Source of the DNA: Hsuehochloa calcarea
Lineage: Eukaryota; Streptophyta; Magnoliopsida; Poales; Poaceae
Reading direction: 5' to 3'
Assembly (NCBI GenBank): GCA_036346395.1
Contig: CM070604.1
Coordinates: forward strand, 48,077,662-48,141,661
DNA: 64,000 bases
The notes under the pieces are model-generated. The model was not told the origin of the DNA. It made no database searches and worked only from the letters and a program-made list of their open reading frames with translations. Made by a program: the position numbers and the translations under genes. Of this stretch, positions 60,200 to 64,000 are shown in pieces (positions within the stretch are counted from its first letter, which is position 1; every line of letters begins with the position of its first letter).

Positions 60200-63100
60200 T
60201 GCGAGGACTCCGATTTTTTAAGTTTGTAATGCTTAGTTACCAATTGACCCTAGCATCACAAATAAAATAACCCATGTATTTGAGATATGTATACTTCTCA
60301 GAAATGCAGTATACACACCCTTTTACAAAATTCATGCATCAATTCCATTCAAGACATAGAACCAAAGCAACACTTAACAAATCAAAAGACATATATAGTA
60401 GAGTTATTACAAAAGGGAGGCCGACCGGCCAAAAGACATACAATTAACTAATTAAACAGTGGAAGCGAAATGCCATAAGATGGCGATAAACAAAAGAGCC
60501 AATTAGTGCGCATTTACCCACAAGGCAACCAACCGGACCGCCAACCTAATCGTCAAACCCGCAGTACATCTCACAAAAGTGAGGCACATGGGGCTCACAT
60601 TCCTCCTCTGCAACAAATAGTTAAGCAAAGCAAATGAGTACAAAAATTGTACTCCGTAAGACTTACGTGTAGAGTAACAAGCCTATACAAATAGCTACAC
60701 GCAAGCTTATTTAAGTGGAGCAGGCTCTAGACTCATTTTCCGCATAAAACAAGTTTTTATTTGCAATAATGTAATAGATTGAAAGCAATTTTACAATCTG
60801 ATTTTATTTGATAAAAACAGCGATATACAAGTAGCAATAATAACGAGACATCCTGGAAGTAGCTATCCCAATAGCCACCACAACAATAGCATGAATTCCT
60901 CATTCATACCACCCACATCAAGTTTTAATTAAGAATTCCAAAAAGTTGAGTCTAACTCCTGCAAATCCAGACCCAAGCGTGTCCATAACCTAGGACGAGG
61001 TTATTCGAATAGTTTATACCCTGCAGGGGTGTACCAATGTACTCACACGTCAGACCGCTTTTTTGCCACATGATTTAGCACACTTCCTTTGGCATGCCGA
61101 CACAGCTAAGTCATACGAGACATTTCTAATATTATGTATTAACTACGAGTCCCCCGTATGGATAGAAACCCATACGTTATGTCGGAGTCATCGTAAAGGC
61201 TCGGTCAACTACCCCTCACGGGTAAAGGCTTGGACAACTATGATGCCCCTCGAGTTGGAGAACCTACCTGGAACTCCATCACCGTACACCCAACAACAAC
61301 AACAACATAATTTCTTTTTCACACAACACACAACCCACCTCCTGCGACTCGGAGCTAATACACGCTAAAGTACTAAGTCAAGAGAGGTCCCATATCCCTC
61401 TCGCGTGGTTAGCACACAATTATGCTTGATTTTGGTGAAACAACATGTTCGGTCCTTGTTGACCGGGGCAAGACATTCACACACCCAATATCCCACTATC
61501 CAACCACTTGCCCCAGTCTAAAATATTTCATTTGCACTTTTAGTTTCCAAAGTAATTTAGCACAAGGTGCTGATCATAGTGTAATAAAATAATTTGTGTG
61601 ATCAAGTAAGTCGATAACCGCCCAATTCTACCGGTAGCTAAGCATTTCTAAGCATGACATCGAAAAGACAATTAAAGAGCGTAATTAAATCATCGGGCTC
61701 TAATTCACTAGCGATATTAATAACTTATGTTTGTGGCAGGGGATAACAATTTAGAGGCAACAATGCGATAGGAATAGCTACCTCTAATCGGGAAAAATAC
61801 TTTGACATAAAATCATGCATACATATAATTTGTAAACAAAGTGTTAGACTTGAAAGTAATAGGACATTTATGATCAAACTGCTTGCCTTTATTTGCTGGT
61901 ACTCTGGACATTCACACGATCATCTCCGTTGCACTCCCGAATCATCGTCATCTAACGATAAGTACTGATAAAGCGAAAACACCGAATAAACACTAAAATT
62001 CCAAAGACTCCAAAAATTATGAAATTGATAAATAAGGTAGATTATGATTTAATATGTATTTATAAAAAAAATTATTCGATTTCGAGTTCGCATGTGAAAG
62101 TTATGCCCTAAACGATTTCTGCCGGAAAGAAAATCTGGAAAAAACGAACATACTGTTGCTCTGTCCGAATTTTACTGTTTTTGCAAAAATTTCTAGAATA
62201 GTAGTGGAGATGAAAACTACAAAAATGGAAAGATAAAAACATTTTGGGAACAACCCAATTGGATTCATCCCATTTGGAGTTCATTTGAATTTCTTATGAA
62301 TTTTTGAAGTTAATTCAATTTCTAGTGTAAAAATAATTATTTTAGCTTCCAGATAATTCTCGAATGACATATTGCCTCTTTTGATACCACCAAGGCCTAG
62401 GGCTTACTGTTACAAAGCCAACCATACTCTAATACTTGACTTCTAATGAGTTTGCTCTATTAATCACATACTAAAGGCATAATCAACTATACTTAACTAA
62501 TCATCTACTAATATTTGATTTACCAAAAGTCCTCCTACTAGGATTTGCTCGTGTACTAAAATAATAGTACTAAGCGATCAATTTCTACTAACCTCTAATT
62601 AATTATCTCCATCACTAATCAATTCTATTGAAGAGAAAATTACTAACTGAATTGCTACTAGTTGACCAATTTATACTTTGGTCTCCAGGCACACCGATCT
62701 CTTTGAATTAACACCTGCCAGCCAAGGTTCCTAGAATAGTTCCCTCTTTTAGCCTAGATGCTAATAACTTAAGCAAAAAGTCCTAATATCAATTATTCCA
62801 CATCATATTAATTCTTTGCCAAAGCAAAGTATTCTCAGTTTGTTAATGATATTCATATAGATGCTTATTTTTCAGATTTGTTTGCCTCTATTAGTTTAAT
62901 CTCCAAGCATAACTGAAACAATAAACCTTCTAAATACTGGCATTGGAAAATTCATTAGCCTATTGTTATTTAATTAACCTCATTTTGCCCTCTCTGCTTA
63001 TTCATCTATTTTAGAGAGTGTGTTAAATAAACTTCTTACTAATCCAAATATTCATTTGTTAAGCAAATTTTTGAGTAATCAATTAGTATATGATTAAAAT

Positions 63101-64000
63101 AAATCATCAATTTGTTAAATACATTTAAACATGCATGATTAATAAAATGATATGCTAAACATGATTATACACATGTATAAGTAATATCGAACTCAATTTA
63201 ACTAAAAATTTTACCAACGCACTGCTAAGCATGCGACTAACGCCTAACAACGTCCTCTCGGCCTTCTCGTCCGCCGTAATAGTCGTCGAGCTTATCGGCC
63301 GCCACCGGCCTTCACGCCTCGTCCTCCTGTAAGCCACCTTGACGCCGGGGGCCGCGTCACTGTCACGCCGCGCCTTCGCCTAGGCGCCGCTGACCACCTC
63401 CGGCCGCGGCACCATGCGCCCGGGGCCATCGTCTTCGCGCCGCTGCGTCGCACGAGCCGCATGCCACTACCACTGCACTGGCGTCCACTAGCTGCAGCAT
63501 GCACTGCCGAGCCGGCCACCTCCGCTGCACGTCCAGCCGCTCCACTGCCTTGCTGCCGAGCTCTACTGCTACCTCGGCGCCTGGAGCTGCTCGGCTTGTG
63601 TGCTCGCTGCTCCCCCGCGCCAATCCTATGCTACTGCATGTGCTGTGCGCTGCTCAGGCTGCCGACTGGCACAGCTGCGCTGAGCCGCTGCTTACTGCCG
63701 GCTAGCCTGCACGCCGCTTGCATGCCTCCCACGGCCGGCTGCTACAAGGGGCTGCCAAACCGGCTGCATGGCCTGCACTGCTGAGATGCCTTTGCTGCTG
63801 CCGAGCTGCCTCCCCAGCTCTGCTTCCGGCCAGCGGCACCACCGAACTGGGCTGTGTGTTGCCGCTGCTAGCTAGCACAGTCCGGCCATACTGCACTGCC
63901 GAATGAACTAGTTTGCTACAATTAATCATCTTCTCTCTCTTCTTGTAAAATATCCAAATCAACTCGCATGCGAAAACAAATTTGATGAATGGATTGCTAG
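60200..64000 (-). mobile_element. Long gypsy-like LTR, start outside window
   Basis: On the minus strand its end is CGGAGTCCTCGCA at 60200, and it extends past the right edge. 60200-61700 is an inverted copy of 1-1350, including the AACTATTCGAATAACC motif (about 61003-61018) and the TGTGTATACTGCA segment (about 60305). The GC-rich block 63240-63960, which produces spurious open frames on both strands, corresponds to the block in 8575-12339. Confidence 0.7.

Noticed and set aside
63292..63962. Ala/Arg-rich frames near the right edge
   Set aside because: Composition effect of the GC-rich block in the long LTR; no domain and several frames open simultaneously.

Overview
The window looks like a stretch of a grass nuclear genome, most probably Oryza (rice or a close relative). 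The reasons are GT-AG introns, GC-rich first exons, a maize/rice-type mix of nested LTR retrotransposons, Mutator-like elements (MULEs) with long terminal inverted repeats, hAT and PIF/Harbinger relics, and three recognisable host genes of plant families. No tRNA, rRNA, CRISPR or bacterial-type feature was seen. Species assignment is inference.

Layout. 1-8.0 kb: a gag-bearing, pol-less Ty1/copia (SIRE/Maximus-like) element on the minus strand with PBS, PPT and both LTRs; its left LTR is cut by another long LTR that starts outside the window. 8.6-12.3 kb: a 3.8 kb solo LTR with a 5-bp target-site duplication (TSD). 13.3-17.6 kb: a nine-exon ubiquitin-conjugating enzyme gene (E2 J2/Ubc6 type, plus strand) with an apparent 1-bp deletion that removes its C-terminal membrane anchor from frame. 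18.8-22.8 kb: a convergent six-exon HAD-superfamily phosphatase-like gene (minus strand) with two MULEs in adjacent introns. One of these is a Pack-MULE carrying a TFIIB/BRF-like gene fragment in the host gene's sense orientation. 23.4-28.3 kb: a possible Helitron containing two exons of a TMEM214-like gene and a hAT element. 29.4-31.1 kb: a decayed PIF/Harbinger transposase. 33.5-45.6 kb: solo LTRs and LTR pieces (two with perfect TSDs, one with an imperfect one). 44.7-48.4 kb: hAT and MITE-like elements. 50.1-51.0 kb: an intronless ATL-type RING-H2 E3 ligase gene (minus strand). 51.7-52.5 kb: another hAT element. 55.6-58.8 kb: a putative transposon with an exact 121-bp tandem array just upstream of a broken GRF-zinc-finger-like gene. 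60.2-64.0 kb: another long LTR, running off the window in inverted orientation to the one at position 1.

How it fits together. Only three loci look like host genes: an ER-membrane-type E2, a HAD hydrolase and a membrane RING E3. The E2 and HAD genes are convergent with 1.3 kb between their stops. Nothing shows that the E2 and the RING E3, 33 kb apart, work as a pair. Nearly everything else is transposon-derived, and exact TSDs allow several insertions to be delimited to the base.
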